A DNA stretch of 64,000 bases, from assembly GCF_018446385.1 (NCBI RefSeq), contig NC_056002.1, positions 30,862,636 to 30,926,635 of the forward strand. Direction: 5' to 3'. Of this stretch, positions 10,283-20,544 are shown piece after piece. The stretch's first letter is position 1, and every line of letters begins with the position of its first letter. The translations under genes and the position numbers were made by a program. This stretch comes from Zingiber officinale. Taxonomy: Eukaryota > Streptophyta > Magnoliopsida > Zingiberales > Zingiberaceae. The notes under the pieces are model-generated. The model was not told the DNA's origin. It saw only the letters and a program-made list of their open reading frames with translations, and searched no databases.

Positions 10283-12401
10283 ATGGCCCAACAAGAGGGA
10301 TTCAGCACTGTTCGTCCCCCGCTCTTCACCGGAGAAGACTTCGGGTATTGGAAGGGGTGAATGGAAACCTTCCTCAAGATACAGTTCGACACGTGGATGA
10401 TCATCAAGATGGGATTGCAACTACCAACCGACGAAGACGGCAAGCCTACACCTTATGAAAAATGGGAACCATCACTAATCAAGAAAGTGGAAGCCGATGC
10501 CAGAGCTACCTGCACCCTCCAGTGTGGACTGACCAAGGAAGAGCTCAACAGAGTTTAGGGGTGTCAATTCGGGTGGGTCGGGTCGGGTTGGGTCGGGTTG
10601 AGTCGGGTTGAATTTTTTTTTTAACCCAACTCGAATCCGACCCGAACCCGAGTTCAACCCAAAATACCTCAACCTGAACCCGAACCCGACCAACCCGATC
10701 AACCCAAACCCGACCCATATAACCCGAAAATCCTATTTAAAACATCTTTTTTGGGCTATTTTCCCTATAATTCTTCACTTTTATCTCAATACTCCATCAT
10801 TATCATACAAACATGATATTAATATACATAAAAACATCTAAATTTTTTAAATAAAATTTGATTTAACCCTAAAAAAACCCACAAAACCCTATATTTAAGT
10901 CAACCCGGGTCAACCCGAACCCGACCCGACCCGACCCGACCCAACCCGACCCAACCCGAAACTTTTTTACTCTCCAACCCGAACCCGACCCGAACCCGAA
11001 AATGCCCAACCCGAACCTAATTTTTTTTTGGGTCGACTCGGGTTGGGCCGTCGGGTCGGGTTCATTTTTGACACCCCTAAAAGAGTTGGACCGTTCTCCA
11101 GCGCAAAAGAGCTATGGGAGAAGCTGATCGAACTCCAACTCCACGAGGGCACCTCCGACACCAAGGTGAGTAAAATAGACCTTTTGTTTAATAAATTATA
11201 TAACCTGAAAATGTAGGACAGAGAGACAGCAAGTCAACTCCACGCACGCATACAAGACATTCTCAACTCCCTCCATGCGATCGAGCAAAGAATCGAGAAT
11301 CGGGACATCATAAGGTACGCTCTAAACGATTTTCCGAGGAGTACATTGTGGGCATCAATGGTAGATGCCTACAAAGTCTCCAAGGACTTATCTTCCATTA
11401 GATTAGATGAATTGTTTTCAGAATTTGAACTGCATGAACAGACTAATACACTGCCAACCGAGAAGGGTATTACTTTGGTTGCAGGTACCAGTCGAACACG
11501 TGAACCAAGATCACGGTGAAGAATTGAACCAGAGGAGGAAGACGAACCCAATTCAGACAATGAAGACGACGAATTAACCTCCGAACTCGTGAATCTGGTG
11601 AAGAAGCTCTACAAGAAGAAGAAGGGCTTCAACAAAAAAGATCTGAAGAAAGCAGTCCAATCCAAGGAGAGTCAACCAAGCTCTAAAGTCAAGTTCGAAG
11701 TAACTTGCTATGGGTGCAACCAGAAAGGGCACATCGAGGCCAACTTCCCAAATCAGAAGGATGCAAAGAAGCAGAGGAAAAAGAAGGTACTGAAAGCGAC
11801 ATGGGACAAATCCTCAGAAGAAGATACCGACGACGAACCCGATCAAACGAGTCTACTTGCACTGATGGCCCGGGACCAGCTCAGTCTGTCCGAGAGCGAG
11901 AGCGAATCGGAAGCCGAGTCCGAGCGAAGCCACGGATCCATATCCGTTTCCGAAGGGGCTAACACCGCTGTAAGTATTCCTCGGTTAAACAATTTAGTTA
12001 ATTACTTATTACGCAAATTAGCTAAATCAAACCTTAAGGTCAAGTCACTTCTAAAGGAAGTAGTAGTCCTTAAAGAAGTGACTAACTCCAAAACCTTACC
12101 TAATCCAGTTCAGACTAAAAATTCAACTCAAGCTCAAAAACTTGAGGAAGAAAATTCCAGTCTGAAAACTCAGGTCAAGGATTTGAAAAATATATTAGAA
12201 CGGTTCTCTTTGGGCTCCAAGAAACTTGACCTGATTCTTGGGACACAAAGAGTCGTTTACAACAAAAATGGGCTAGGTTATAAAACTAAAAGAAAATATA
12301 AATCTTACCTGTCCTTAGTAAATAGACAAAATAATAAATTAGCACAAGCATGGGTACCGAAGTCCAACCTGGTTAATCAAGTTGGACTTGGTCAATATTG
12401 A
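10283..12401 (+). pseudogene. gag: Sirevirus-A gag (disrupted)
   Basis: Starts MAQQEGFSTVRPPLFTGEDF, typical of copia Gag. An in-frame TGA at 10358-10360 replaces an expected Arg codon. A 524-bp MITE splits the frame at 10556-11079, and the frame resumes at once with GPFSSAKELWEKL. Further stops occur at 11214-11216 and 11518-11520. The final open stretch (11589-12401) has a Lys-rich segment, a zinc-knuckle-like CYGCNQKGHIEANF, an acidic Ser/Glu region, a coiled-coil-like segment and the C-terminal QAWVPKSNLVNQ, which is Sirevirus-like. The knuckle's fourth ligand is Phe instead of Cys, so this copy would not bind zinc normally. The gene packages element RNA in active relatives. Confidence 0.85.
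10556..11079. mobile_element. hAT-like MITE inserted in gag
   Basis: Terminal inverted repeats TAGGGGTGTCAA / TTGACACCCCTA with an 8-bp duplication, ACAGAGTT (10548-10555) and AAAGAGTT (11080-11087, one mismatch). This fits a hAT-type non-autonomous element. The interior has (CGGGTCGGGT)n-like runs on one arm and the complementary CCCGACCCGA runs on the other, so it can fold into a long hairpin. No transposase is present. Apparent frames at 10475-10702 and 10967-11164 are products of this repeat. Confidence 0.85.
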
Positions 12402-13850
12402 GTCCCTAAGGATCAAATATATATTACCTCGATAGACCATACTGAAGTTATGATCTAGGGGGAGCTAGAAGAAAAACAATAAACATAAAATTAAATTAAA
12501 AATCAAATTCAAATTCAAATTACATAAAATTAAATTAAAACTCAAATTAAATAAAATTAAATTCAAATTCAAATAAAATCAAATTAAATTGAAATTCAAT
12601 GTAAAATTCAAATTAGAATTCAATTTGAAATTCAAAATCAAATTAAAATTAAATTCAAATTTAAAATTCAGATTAATTCAAATAAAATTCAGAAATTAAA
12701 TTCTTACAAAATCTTAAAAATCCAAGGGAAGGCTCCAGAATAGCTGGCACCTCCAAACTTAATTCACCCGACAAGGGTAACCAAAAAGAGACTACCCGGC
12801 AGGGTAATTAAGGTTAGAATAAAAAGGGTTAGGGTTAACTTGATTCATGGTACTGGTGAAGTATTGGATGATAGTACGTTGGGGAAGCTTAGTCATCGCG
12901 TGTCTAGGAAGATATGACTTCGACCTGGTGCATTTGGCTAAGTGGAACTGACTGAATCTACCCTTTATGGATCCTAACCAGTTAGACCAAGGTTTTGTAC
13001 TAAGTTCAATGGGTAGGACTATTTGGAAAACCTCAAAGACATGGTTATTTTAATGATGTCCTTGTGACTCACCATAGCCCAGAAGTTTATCTAAAGAATG
13101 TCTACTTGTTGAATCCAAAGCTAAACCTGAATCTAACACAAAAGTTAAACCAAACCCTAAAAATTGACCATAATTCATCTCAAAAAAATTATAGGATTCT
13201 CTTATTGAAAATTTAGATCGGGTGAGATGACTAAGGAATAAAAAATTAAATTAATTCAAATTAAAATTAAATTAAAATTTGAAATTTAAAATTCAAATTC
13301 GTAATTAAAAATTAATTTAAATTAAATTAAAATTCAAAATTTGAAATTCAAATTCAACTTCGAATTAAAACTCAAAATCGAAATTAAAATTCATAATTAA
13401 AATTAAATTGTTCAAATTAAATTAACTCAATTATCTTTCAGATTAAATTAACTCAATTATCTTTCAAATTAAATTAACCTAAATTATTTTTTCAAAATTA
13501 ATTAACTTAAAATATTTTTCAAAATTAATTAACTTAAAATATTTTTCAAAATTAATTAACTTAAATATTTTTCAAAATTAATTAACTTAAATATTTTTTT
13601 AAAATTAATTAACTTAAATTTTTTTAAAATTAATTAATTTAAATATTTTTCATATTTAATTAACTTAATTATTTTCAAATTTAATTAACTTAAATTTAAT
13701 TAATATTTTTCAAATTTAATCAACTTAATATTTTCAAAAATTGATTTACTTTTTCAAAATGTAATTAACTTAATAGTTTCAAAAATTAATTTAAACTTAA
13801 TACTTTTTTAAAACTTTAATTAAAAAAAAAAAATTACACGTGCGTCTCTC
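12402..13850. other. Sirevirus-A AT-rich non-coding block
   Basis: Low-complexity AAATTAAATTCAAATT-type sequence (12480-12720) and ATTAATTAACTTAAATATTTTTC repeats (13240-13830) flank a complex segment (about 12720-13230). That segment resembles 37600-37970 in Sirevirus-B, with shared blocks including CCTGGTGCA, TCTAGGA/CTAGGC and GTTAGACCAA. A polypurine AGGGGGAG occurs right after gag (12457-12464). No pol coding is present. Confidence 0.7.
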
Positions 13851-13852
13851 AG

Positions 13853-13989
13853 GAGGCGCCTCCCACAAGGGAGGCGCCCTAAATAGTGGCGAGAAAAGTC
13901 CCGCCGACTTAACCTAAGGCGCCTCAGACTTCCCCGAGGCGCCTCCAACAGATCTTCCAAGGCACCTTAAACTGCATTTAAGGCGCCTT
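13853..13989 (+). promoter_or_regulatory. Internal cluster of GAGGCGCCTC-type palindromes before the env-like gene
   Basis: Six copies start at about 13853, 13871, 13916, 13936, 13959 and 13980, giving three pairs spaced 18, 20 and 21 bp. The same motif family fills the LTR block at 9368-9597. The cluster sits 130-270 bp upstream of the env-like ATG (14120). An internal promoter or an RNA element for a subgenomic message is a reasonable inference. Confidence 0.5.
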
Positions 13990-14119
13990 CAACGCGAAAC
14001 ATGGCCACAAACAGAAACCTTTCTGTTCGTTTTCTGCCGAAACCGAGCACAAGCTTCTCGTGCGGTTTTTCCCCAACCAAGGCGCCTTCAACCCGCCTCT
14101 TCCTCCTCTACTCCTAGCA

Positions 14120-15144
14120 ATGCCTCCTAGGTATACTCTAAACCTCCCTTAATCATCTACTACATGAATTTCATACTAGTTTTTGCTATTTTTCTTGTAT
14201 ACTGTCAAAAATAGGAAACGTCACATTGTTGATCCTACACCGGCTAGGGCCCCTTCTACGGATCCTAGATTCCCCTCAGAACAGCATAGGGTAGATTTTG
14301 CTAGGTTTACCTTTGAGTCCATTAAACCTAGGTATGTAGGTAGGACATTTTTCTCCCAGTTCTGTCACCCTGCTATCTAGATGATAGATTACTATCACTT
14401 AGGGAAACTGGTTTACTGCAACAACACAGTAAACTAGGATTTGTGTGCCCAGTTCTATCACAACCTTGAAAAGGTTGATGATACTACATATTCCACCAAA
14501 GTAGGTGGAATTGACATCCAGTTTACCCCCTCCCTGATTTGTACGAGTCTAGAGCTTAGCGAGTCCACATGTACCTTCCTGTGCTACCCGGGTAGGGATC
14601 TACCATTCGGTGATCCCTATTCCTATATCACCTTAGATGACATCTATATGCATTTTTTTGGGGAGGAGAGACCTTTTGGCCTAACTGAGTTCAGGTCGAC
14701 TCTTCTTAAAGTTCAGGACTACATCATGTACAGAGTCCTGACAGCATGCATCTTGCCCATCACATCTCGAGACGTCTCGAAGATGCGACCATCCCACTCA
14801 TTCTTTCTGTACACTGCTTAGTCACCTTAGATGAGTTTTTTGCTGATCCTTCCACCTCTGCCGGGCCCTCCACATCAGCCGGGCCTTCGACTTCGGCATC
14901 ATTCTCAGTCGAGGACAGACTCGCCCGTCTTGAGGTTCAGTCCATTAAGACTCGACGCGCTATTCGAGAGAGCCATCGCTTCCTCCGATCTCTACTATTC
15001 GAGATAGCCGCAGGGTTCACCTCTCTCCGAGGCGAGATACATCGCCAGGGACAGCCTCAACCTGCACCCGAGCAACCCCTTGCACCACCTCCAGCTGACG
15101 ACCCTCCAGCTGATGACCCTGCTTTCGATGATCCTGCTTTATGA
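14120..15144 (+). pseudogene. Envelope-like / 'putative plant transposon protein' gene of Sirevirus-A, spliced, broken
   Basis: ATG at 14120 opens an 11-base coding exon (MPPR) ending CCTAG|GTATAC. An 84-bp intron (14131-14214, ending AATAG) joins it in phase to RKRHIVDPTPAR. Downstream comes a domain resembling the 'putative plant transposon protein' family that often occupies the env-like position in Sireviruses and Athila elements (CAQFYHNLEKVDD, ITSRDVSKMRPSHSF). It is followed by a Ser/Thr/Pro-rich stretch, a short helical region (14905-15040) and a Pro/Asp-rich tail. Stops at 14378-14380, near 14434 and at 14819-14821 (where the frame also changes) break it. Its function in the family is not established. 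I see no clear signal peptide. Confidence 0.7.
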
Positions 15145-16741
15145 CACTATCATTTGATGTATCTTGGATAGAGACCTATATCGTCTAGTTTGACTGTACT
15201 GGTGCTTAGTTGAACTCTACTTATTTATGCTTACTAGTTTTTTGGGTTAAATTCTACTCTTAGAAGGCAAATAGGAATGTGTTGGGTAGAATAGGTTTTG
15301 ATTTTCAAATCAGTTTCCTACCCTTACTCTTAATGTTTTACTTGTTTTCAAAATCTACTTAAGTTTAAAATTATATTTCTAAATTCAAAGCAAAATTTTA
15401 TTTTTAAAATCCTAATTTTTCTTAGATTTTGAAAATATGGACTTAGCCTAGGCTCAAACCCTAGATATCATGTTCCCCTAGAATTCAGCCAGAGCATCTC
15501 ACAAACACCTAGGCTTACCTTGATTGTGCTTGAAAAACATAGAATGGTGTGAGATGCATAGGGTATAGCCTGGACTCAAGAATGCTTGTATCTGTGCATC
15601 AATATGAGTCTGAGCGTTAAATACCTTACAGACAGTAATCAAGTCAAGTCATCCAACCCTAGTCAAATCTAACTGGATCTATTGACTTAACTTGACTAAC
15701 CAAGTGAAAGTTGTTGTCCTCTAAACAATCAGCTAGTAGCTAGACGGTTAGACATGTGGCCAAGAAATTAAGTATTTGATCTTTCAGGGTTACTCAACTT
15801 GAACATTAGGGCTCTGATACCTTACTTGTGATCAATTTAACTCAACTCATGCTTGGACATTAAGGTTTAACCTAATAGCTCCTCCTTGGTCATTAAGTAT
15901 TTTGGAATTCATTATTCATTTAAATATTTTTCAAACTTTCTTAATATTTTTTTCAAAATCCTTTGAAAATTTAGTGAAATTTATTTTGTTCTTTTCAAGC
16001 TATTATTTAAAAAACTGGTTCAAAATTAAAAGAATATCTATCTAACAGAGTTTGAAAATTAATTTTTCCCAAAGATTTCAACCTAGTTTCAAAATTGGCT
16101 AAAGTTATTTTTCAAATAAACTTTTTACTAGCTCTTTAAACTTAGTTGAAAGAAAAAATTTCTTTAGACATTTAGCTACGAATTTTACAATGAAATTTAA
16201 TTATAAAAAGCTAAGTGTTTGAAAATTTCTTTAAATTAGCCAAAATCCCTTCTTTAAAGCTAAGTGTTTTCTTTAAAAGTTTTCTCCAAACTTAGTTCAG
16301 AAAATCTCTTTTTAAGACTTTTAAGTTTAATGAAAAATCTTTAAATAAAGTCTTTAAAAAGCTTAAGTTTTCAAAATTTTGGCTAAACTACTTTTACTTA
16401 GCTAAGTTTTTCCTACAAAGTTTTCCTACAAAGTCTTAAAACCCAGGTGTTTGAAAATACTTTTTTGGGCTTCAACATTTTTTCTAAGTTTTTCCTACAA
16501 AATTTTTGATATATGGCAAAGGGGGAGAGTAGGAAAAAAATTCAAATTAAGGATAAGAGTTCTCTTATTAAGGGGGAGCCTTAACTTTGAAAATTTTAAG
16601 CTTACCTTAAATTCTAAAAGCTTTTTAGCTTGTACTTAACACAAGTATGCTTATGGTTGGGCTTAAACTTCTTATTTTAAAGCATGCCCATGTTTATTTA
16701 TGCATTTTGTTTACTTAACTTTGAATTTGAGTTGTCATAAT
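15145..16741. other. Sirevirus-A 3' non-coding region
   Basis: A complex segment (15145-15850), then AT-rich TTTAGCTAAGTTTTTCC-type degenerate repeats (15900-16650). Short frames are chance openings. Polypurine tracts begin near 16518. Confidence 0.6.
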
Positions 16742-16756
16742 AAAAAAGGGGGAGAT
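16518..16756 (+). other. Three polypurine tracts before the 3' LTR
   Basis: AAAGGGGGAGAG (16518), AAGGGGGAG (16570) and AAAAAAGGGGGAGAT (16742-16756). The last directly precedes the LTR and is the likely plus-strand primer. Repeated tracts are a Sirevirus hallmark. Confidence 0.75.
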
Positions 16757-17139
16757 TGTTGGTGCGGGAAGCATCAGATGATCGAACCCAAGTTTTGATA
16801 ATGGAAAAGGGTTCAAAGTTAAGTCGTCTCATGATCTAACAAGTTCATGGAGCTTGCAGGAAAGTCCTAAGTGATACTTAGGCAAAAGTCCTAGCTGCTA
16901 TTAGGCAGGTGGAAAACCCTAGGGGGTGGTAACCCTAAGTCATAGGAGGTGGAAAAGAATTTAGATATCTCCAAAATTGCATGATATTGTCCACTTTGGG
17001 CATAAGCCCTCATGGTTTTGCTCTTGGACTCTCCCCAAAAGGCCTCATGCCAATGGAGATATCTTTTCTCTTATAAACTCATGATCTTTCCCATGTGTTT
17101 TCAATATGAGACTATGTTTACAACCTTGCAACCCCAACA
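16757..17139 (+). repeat. Sirevirus-A 3' LTR, truncated and fused to another LTR-like sequence
   Basis: 16757-16952 matches the first 200 bp of the 5' LTR. From about 16953 the sequence is unrelated: TTTAGATATCTCCAAAATTG..., GGGCATAAGCCCTCATGG..., ending CAACCCCAACA at 17139. This resembles a widespread small plant LTR (TRIM-like). The target duplication GTTGA follows at 17140-17144. Both sequences contain AGGTGGAAAA, which could mark the join. Confidence 0.7.
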
Positions 17140-17144
17140 GTTGA

Positions 17145-17450
17145 TAGCTTCAGGAGTGTTGACTCCTTTGAAGGAGGAAGAAGTTCTTTCAATGGAGCAA
17201 GTCATCCCCTAGAGCCAATGGATACTGATCTGGTGAAATTAATCTATGTGGTAATTGACCAAGAGAAATTTGATGCAGGATGTTTAATGAAAGGAATCTC
17301 TACAAAAGATCCATTTATAATAGCCATTTTCGGTTATATTTTTGTTTATGATTTTTCTTCTTGTCTCTTCATGAAGGTCCGAAGTTCTCACTGTGCTTAT
17401 ACTACTACAATTGCACTGAAAGTGATACATGGTATAGAAAGATGGTAAGT
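17145..17450 (+). pseudogene. Captured unidentified gene fragment, second part
   Basis: Continues the 8533-8735 frame: Ser/Gly-rich, then MDTDLVKLIYVVIDQEKFDA and KGISTKDPF. Open until about 17448. The last stretch is less protein-like, ending near a possible donor (GG|TAAGT at about 17446). I do not recognise the family. The smooth continuation across the Sirevirus target site is the best evidence that this was coding. It lies in the right arm of the CACTA element. Confidence 0.55.
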
Positions 17451-17954
17451 GCTAATTTGCTAGTTGTCATCAATTTGCTCAAGACATAGCAATGCAGGAA
17501 TGGCTGCCTCCCCACTCACTACAGAAGTAAGATGTAAGGCATTTTATTAGTGTTGGGAGTGGGAGGTGAGCCAACATGAGTTTTATTAGTCAATATGCAA
17601 CAAGATAGAAGGACTTATCAGCTTCCTAATCATGGAAGCTATTTGGTATACTTAAACTTAGAGCTAGTCTGGTGTGCAGTTTGGTTAACCTTAGGCTAGG
17701 AGTTGGAATATTCTAGAGTTAACAAAAAGTGTACAAGACAATTTCCAGTATTTTGTTGGCAAAAGTTTCTAGGAATTGATATGTTCCATTCCTTTAGTTG
17801 TATCACCTAGAAGAATCATCAAGCAAGAGTAGGTAGAAAGTTAATTTAGATACTAACCTCACTATGCAAGTTATCGGGACTGCAACAAATGGTGAATGCC
17901 TCTTCTTACTATACACAATGCATTAGTAGCTGATTTTGTTTACATGCTTTGCAG

Positions 17955-18240
17955 TACCATTCGTTCTCTATTCGGCATGAAGATCTACGCATTCTGTTTC
18001 TTGAAATAGCAGGTGAGCATCGATAACTCAGATTGCAGATTTGATAATTTAGTGATACTGATCTGATCAAACTGTCTTTTGGTTAAGACTTTCATAAAGA
18101 TGCATAGAAACTGTTCTCATAGAATATTTTAAGGGTTTTTTTTCGATATATTGTTCTTGATGATGCTTGTTTTTCTTTCTTTGTAGGTTGTTGTATCGAC
18201 ATCCAGAGCATAGGAAATCAATACTTCCATTTACTCAGTT
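17955..18240 (+). other. Possible captured exons, low confidence
   Basis: A short block 17955-18012 bounded by GCAG and GTGAGC could encode YHSFSIRHEDLRILFLEIAG. A second block after TTGTAG (from 18187) opens LLYRHPEHRKSILPF if phased suitably. Both look more protein-like than the surroundings, but I cannot link them to a family. Confidence 0.3.
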
Positions 18241-19180
18241 AGTTGTCTCTCTTCCATTTGCTTTGTTTCTTAATTGAAGAGATAATTGTTATAACAATAC
18301 TTCTAACAGATAACATTACTTGTTTCCTTGTGTAATTCTAATAGTCGGGTTCTCTAATTGTTTGTTTCCTTGAACCTTCCATAGATTGCTATTTTTTCTC
18401 TACAACACAGAGAATTTGTATTAAAGTTCACATATATATATTTTGAATGTTGATAGTGAACTTAATTGATTTTAATTTTTAACTAGAGAGTAAGTGATGA
18501 ACAAAAGAATAGAAGAAGGTAGAACATATACCCTCATCGGTTGTTCCGTAAAGGATATCCATCGGTATATATGTATTTAATTATGGATACTTAATATTAT
18601 TGCCTCTCTTTGTTATCATCTTTTGCTTTGATATATCAATACCTAATATACATCCATGTGTTATCTTGCTGATTGAACATTTTGTGAATTTAGTTATAGG
18701 TATTGTCGTGGTGTCCTTATAATTTTGTTTTTGTTTTGTCTATTAAACTTTGCCTCCGGGAAATAAGCTCATCGTTTAGTGATTAAATTCGACTGAGTTA
18801 GTAGATGGAGTTTCTAGCATGTTGACTGGAATTATGAGCATGTTTTGTATATAAAGACATTTTTCCAGGAACAAAGCATATATCAAATTCCTTGTCTGTT
18901 TTCAACATTTGCTTAGATGAGTTCTTGTCATTTTGTCAATCCTGCCTTTAACTCAACAAGTCTGCATCCTAAATCAATGTTTAGATGTATTTTCCGCAGG
19001 TTTAGTTAATTTCTTATTGCCATGAGTATCTTTTAAGAATATTTTTGACTGATTATTTAGAAACTCAATGGCAAGGTCAATGGCATTCATTGATCTAATA
19101 GACAGGCACAGGCAGAGTAAACTTATTCTACGAATTTAAATCTATGTGCATAAGTTTTCCAATGGAAGTTACCAAGACAA
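18241..19180. other. CACTA right interior, no gene seen
   Basis: AT-rich, intron-like sequence with no sustained frame on either strand and no transposase motifs. Confidence 0.6.
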
Positions 19181-19189
19181 CTCTAAGTT

Positions 19190-19835
19190 GGTTAAATTTC
19201 TTGTATTGTATTAGTTTATATTGTATTAGTTTGTATTGCATTAGTTACAATCTGAGACAATAAGTTGGTTACATTGGTTGTATTTTATGTAGATTTATAT
19301 GAATAAATCTAATTCTGGAATTCTGGAAATGAGTGTTGTCCTGGAATTGCTTTATATTAGACCTATGCGAAATCATGGAATTGCTTGTATTGCATAAGTT
19401 TGTATTTCATAAGTTAAATTTTGAGACTATAAGTTGGTTATATTGTTTGTATTTTATGTAGATTTATATGAATAAATCTAAATCAGAATTCTGGAATTCT
19501 GGTATTGACCGTTGTCATTGAATTGCTTGTATTGCATAAGTTTGTATTGCATAAGTTAAATTCTGAGACTATAAGTTGGTTATATTGCTTGTATTTTATG
19601 TAGATTTATATGAATAAATCTAAATCAGAATTCTGGAATTCTGGTATTGCTCGTTGTCATGGAATTGTTTTATATTAGAGCTATGCGAAATCCTGGAATT
19701 GCTTGTATTGCATAAGTTTGTATTGCATAAGTTTTATTTCTTAGACCATAATTTGGTTATATTGCTTGTTTTTTATGTAGATTTATATAAATAAATCTAA
19801 ATCTAGAATTGATAAGTTTTGTTTAATTTTTCTGT
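19190..19835. repeat. CACTA internal tandem repeats, about 130-180 bp unit
   Basis: Four degenerate copies. Each contains TTGTATTGCATAAGTT, ATAAGTTGGTTATATTG, TGTATTTTATGTAGATTTAT and AATCAGAATTCTGGAATTCT. The copies beginning near 19380 and 19520 are the most alike. Confidence 0.8.
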
Positions 19836-20104
19836 TGTAGGTGCGTAACTCAGTCAATTCGTGTAGCTTGAGACTTTTGATGCAAGGAGTGAGCTTTGTT
19901 AGGTTGTAAATTGCCTTACTAATGTGTAAAAGTCATATGGAGAATAGTACTGGAAAACATGTGATCTATGCATGGTTTGATGCTACTCATCTTGTATATG
20001 TGTGGCTACAAGATGAATTATATATGGATGTTTATTTTGGATTTAATGTAGTAAATATTTAGTTTTGTATTGGTGATTTGCTTATATAAAAATAAGATTA
20101 GTTG

Positions 20105-20527
20105 TTTGGTATTAATGAACATTAAAGACAACAATTAAAAATGTTGTAAAAACTATGTAAACCACAACGGATTTTTTTTGTAAAAAGTGATAAAAGACAA
20201 CGGTTTTATCCGTTGTAAAATATATTAAAATTATATACCACAATAGTTTATAACTGTTGTAAAAAAAAGCAAAACCAGTAAATATTATCTACCACAATGA
20301 TTTATTTTTGTTGTTGAAATTATCTACCACAACGGTTTTAAAACGTTGTCGTATCCTTCGTAAACAAATTTTGATCATATAAACAACAACGAATAAAAAT
20401 TGTTGTCAAATGTCTACAAAGACAATGGATTCAAAACCGTTGTCTAGGGCAATACATTCTACAACACCCTCAGTTACAACGGTTTTTTGACCCTACGACA
20501 ACGGATAATATCCGTTGTCGTTTGCAG
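20105..20527. repeat. CACTA right subterminal repeats
   Basis: Many inverted ACAACGGTTTT / AAAACCGTTGT motifs (for example 20195-20220, 20325-20350, 20425-20445, 20475-20520) leading to the terminal repeat. They match the left subterminal block. Confidence 0.8.
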
Positions 20528-20544
20528 TTTTTGTTGTAGTGCCC

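Larger units (their letters stand above)
8736..17139 (+). mobile_element. Sirevirus-A: Ty1/copia element lacking pol
   Basis: Bounded by TGTTGGTG at 8736 and CCCCAACA at 17139, with 5-bp duplication GTTGA on each side. Order: 5' LTR (8736-10027), Met-tRNA-type PBS, gag with zinc knuckle and WVPK segment, long AT-rich non-coding block, spliced envelope-like gene (14120-15144), several polypurine tracts, 3' LTR (from 16757). Multiple polypurine tracts, an env-like gene and palindrome-rich LTRs are known features of the Sirevirus (SIRE/Maximus) lineage. No protease, integrase, RT or RNase H is visible, so it is non-autonomous. It interrupts a captured gene within the CACTA element. Confidence 0.85.
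6669..20541. mobile_element. CACTA (En/Spm-type) DNA transposon, non-autonomous, gene-carrying
   Basis: Terminal inverted repeats CACTACAACAAAAA (6669-6682) and its reverse complement (20528-20541), flanked on both sides by CCC (6666-6668, 20542-20544), the 3-bp target duplication typical of CACTA elements. Both ends are packed with subterminal repeats built on ACAACGGTTTT and its complement. I find no TNPA- or TNPD-like transposase. The interior instead holds host-gene-like pieces: a TIFY/CCT-encoding fragment (7266-8039) and a second open frame (8533-8735 plus 17145-17330). An 8.4-kb Sirevirus sits at 8736-17139, leaving about 5.5 kb of original element. The whole unit lies within the gypsy-2 5' LTR. 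Confidence 0.9.

Noticed and set aside
16953..17139. Independent TRIM insertion with its own target duplication
   Set aside because: Only one copy of GTTGA lies on its right and none on its left before the Sirevirus 3' LTR, so it is treated as part of a chimeric end.
17210..17330. Assignment of the second captured fragment to a kinase family
   Set aside because: A vague resemblance came to mind, but no catalytic motif is visible, so no name is given.
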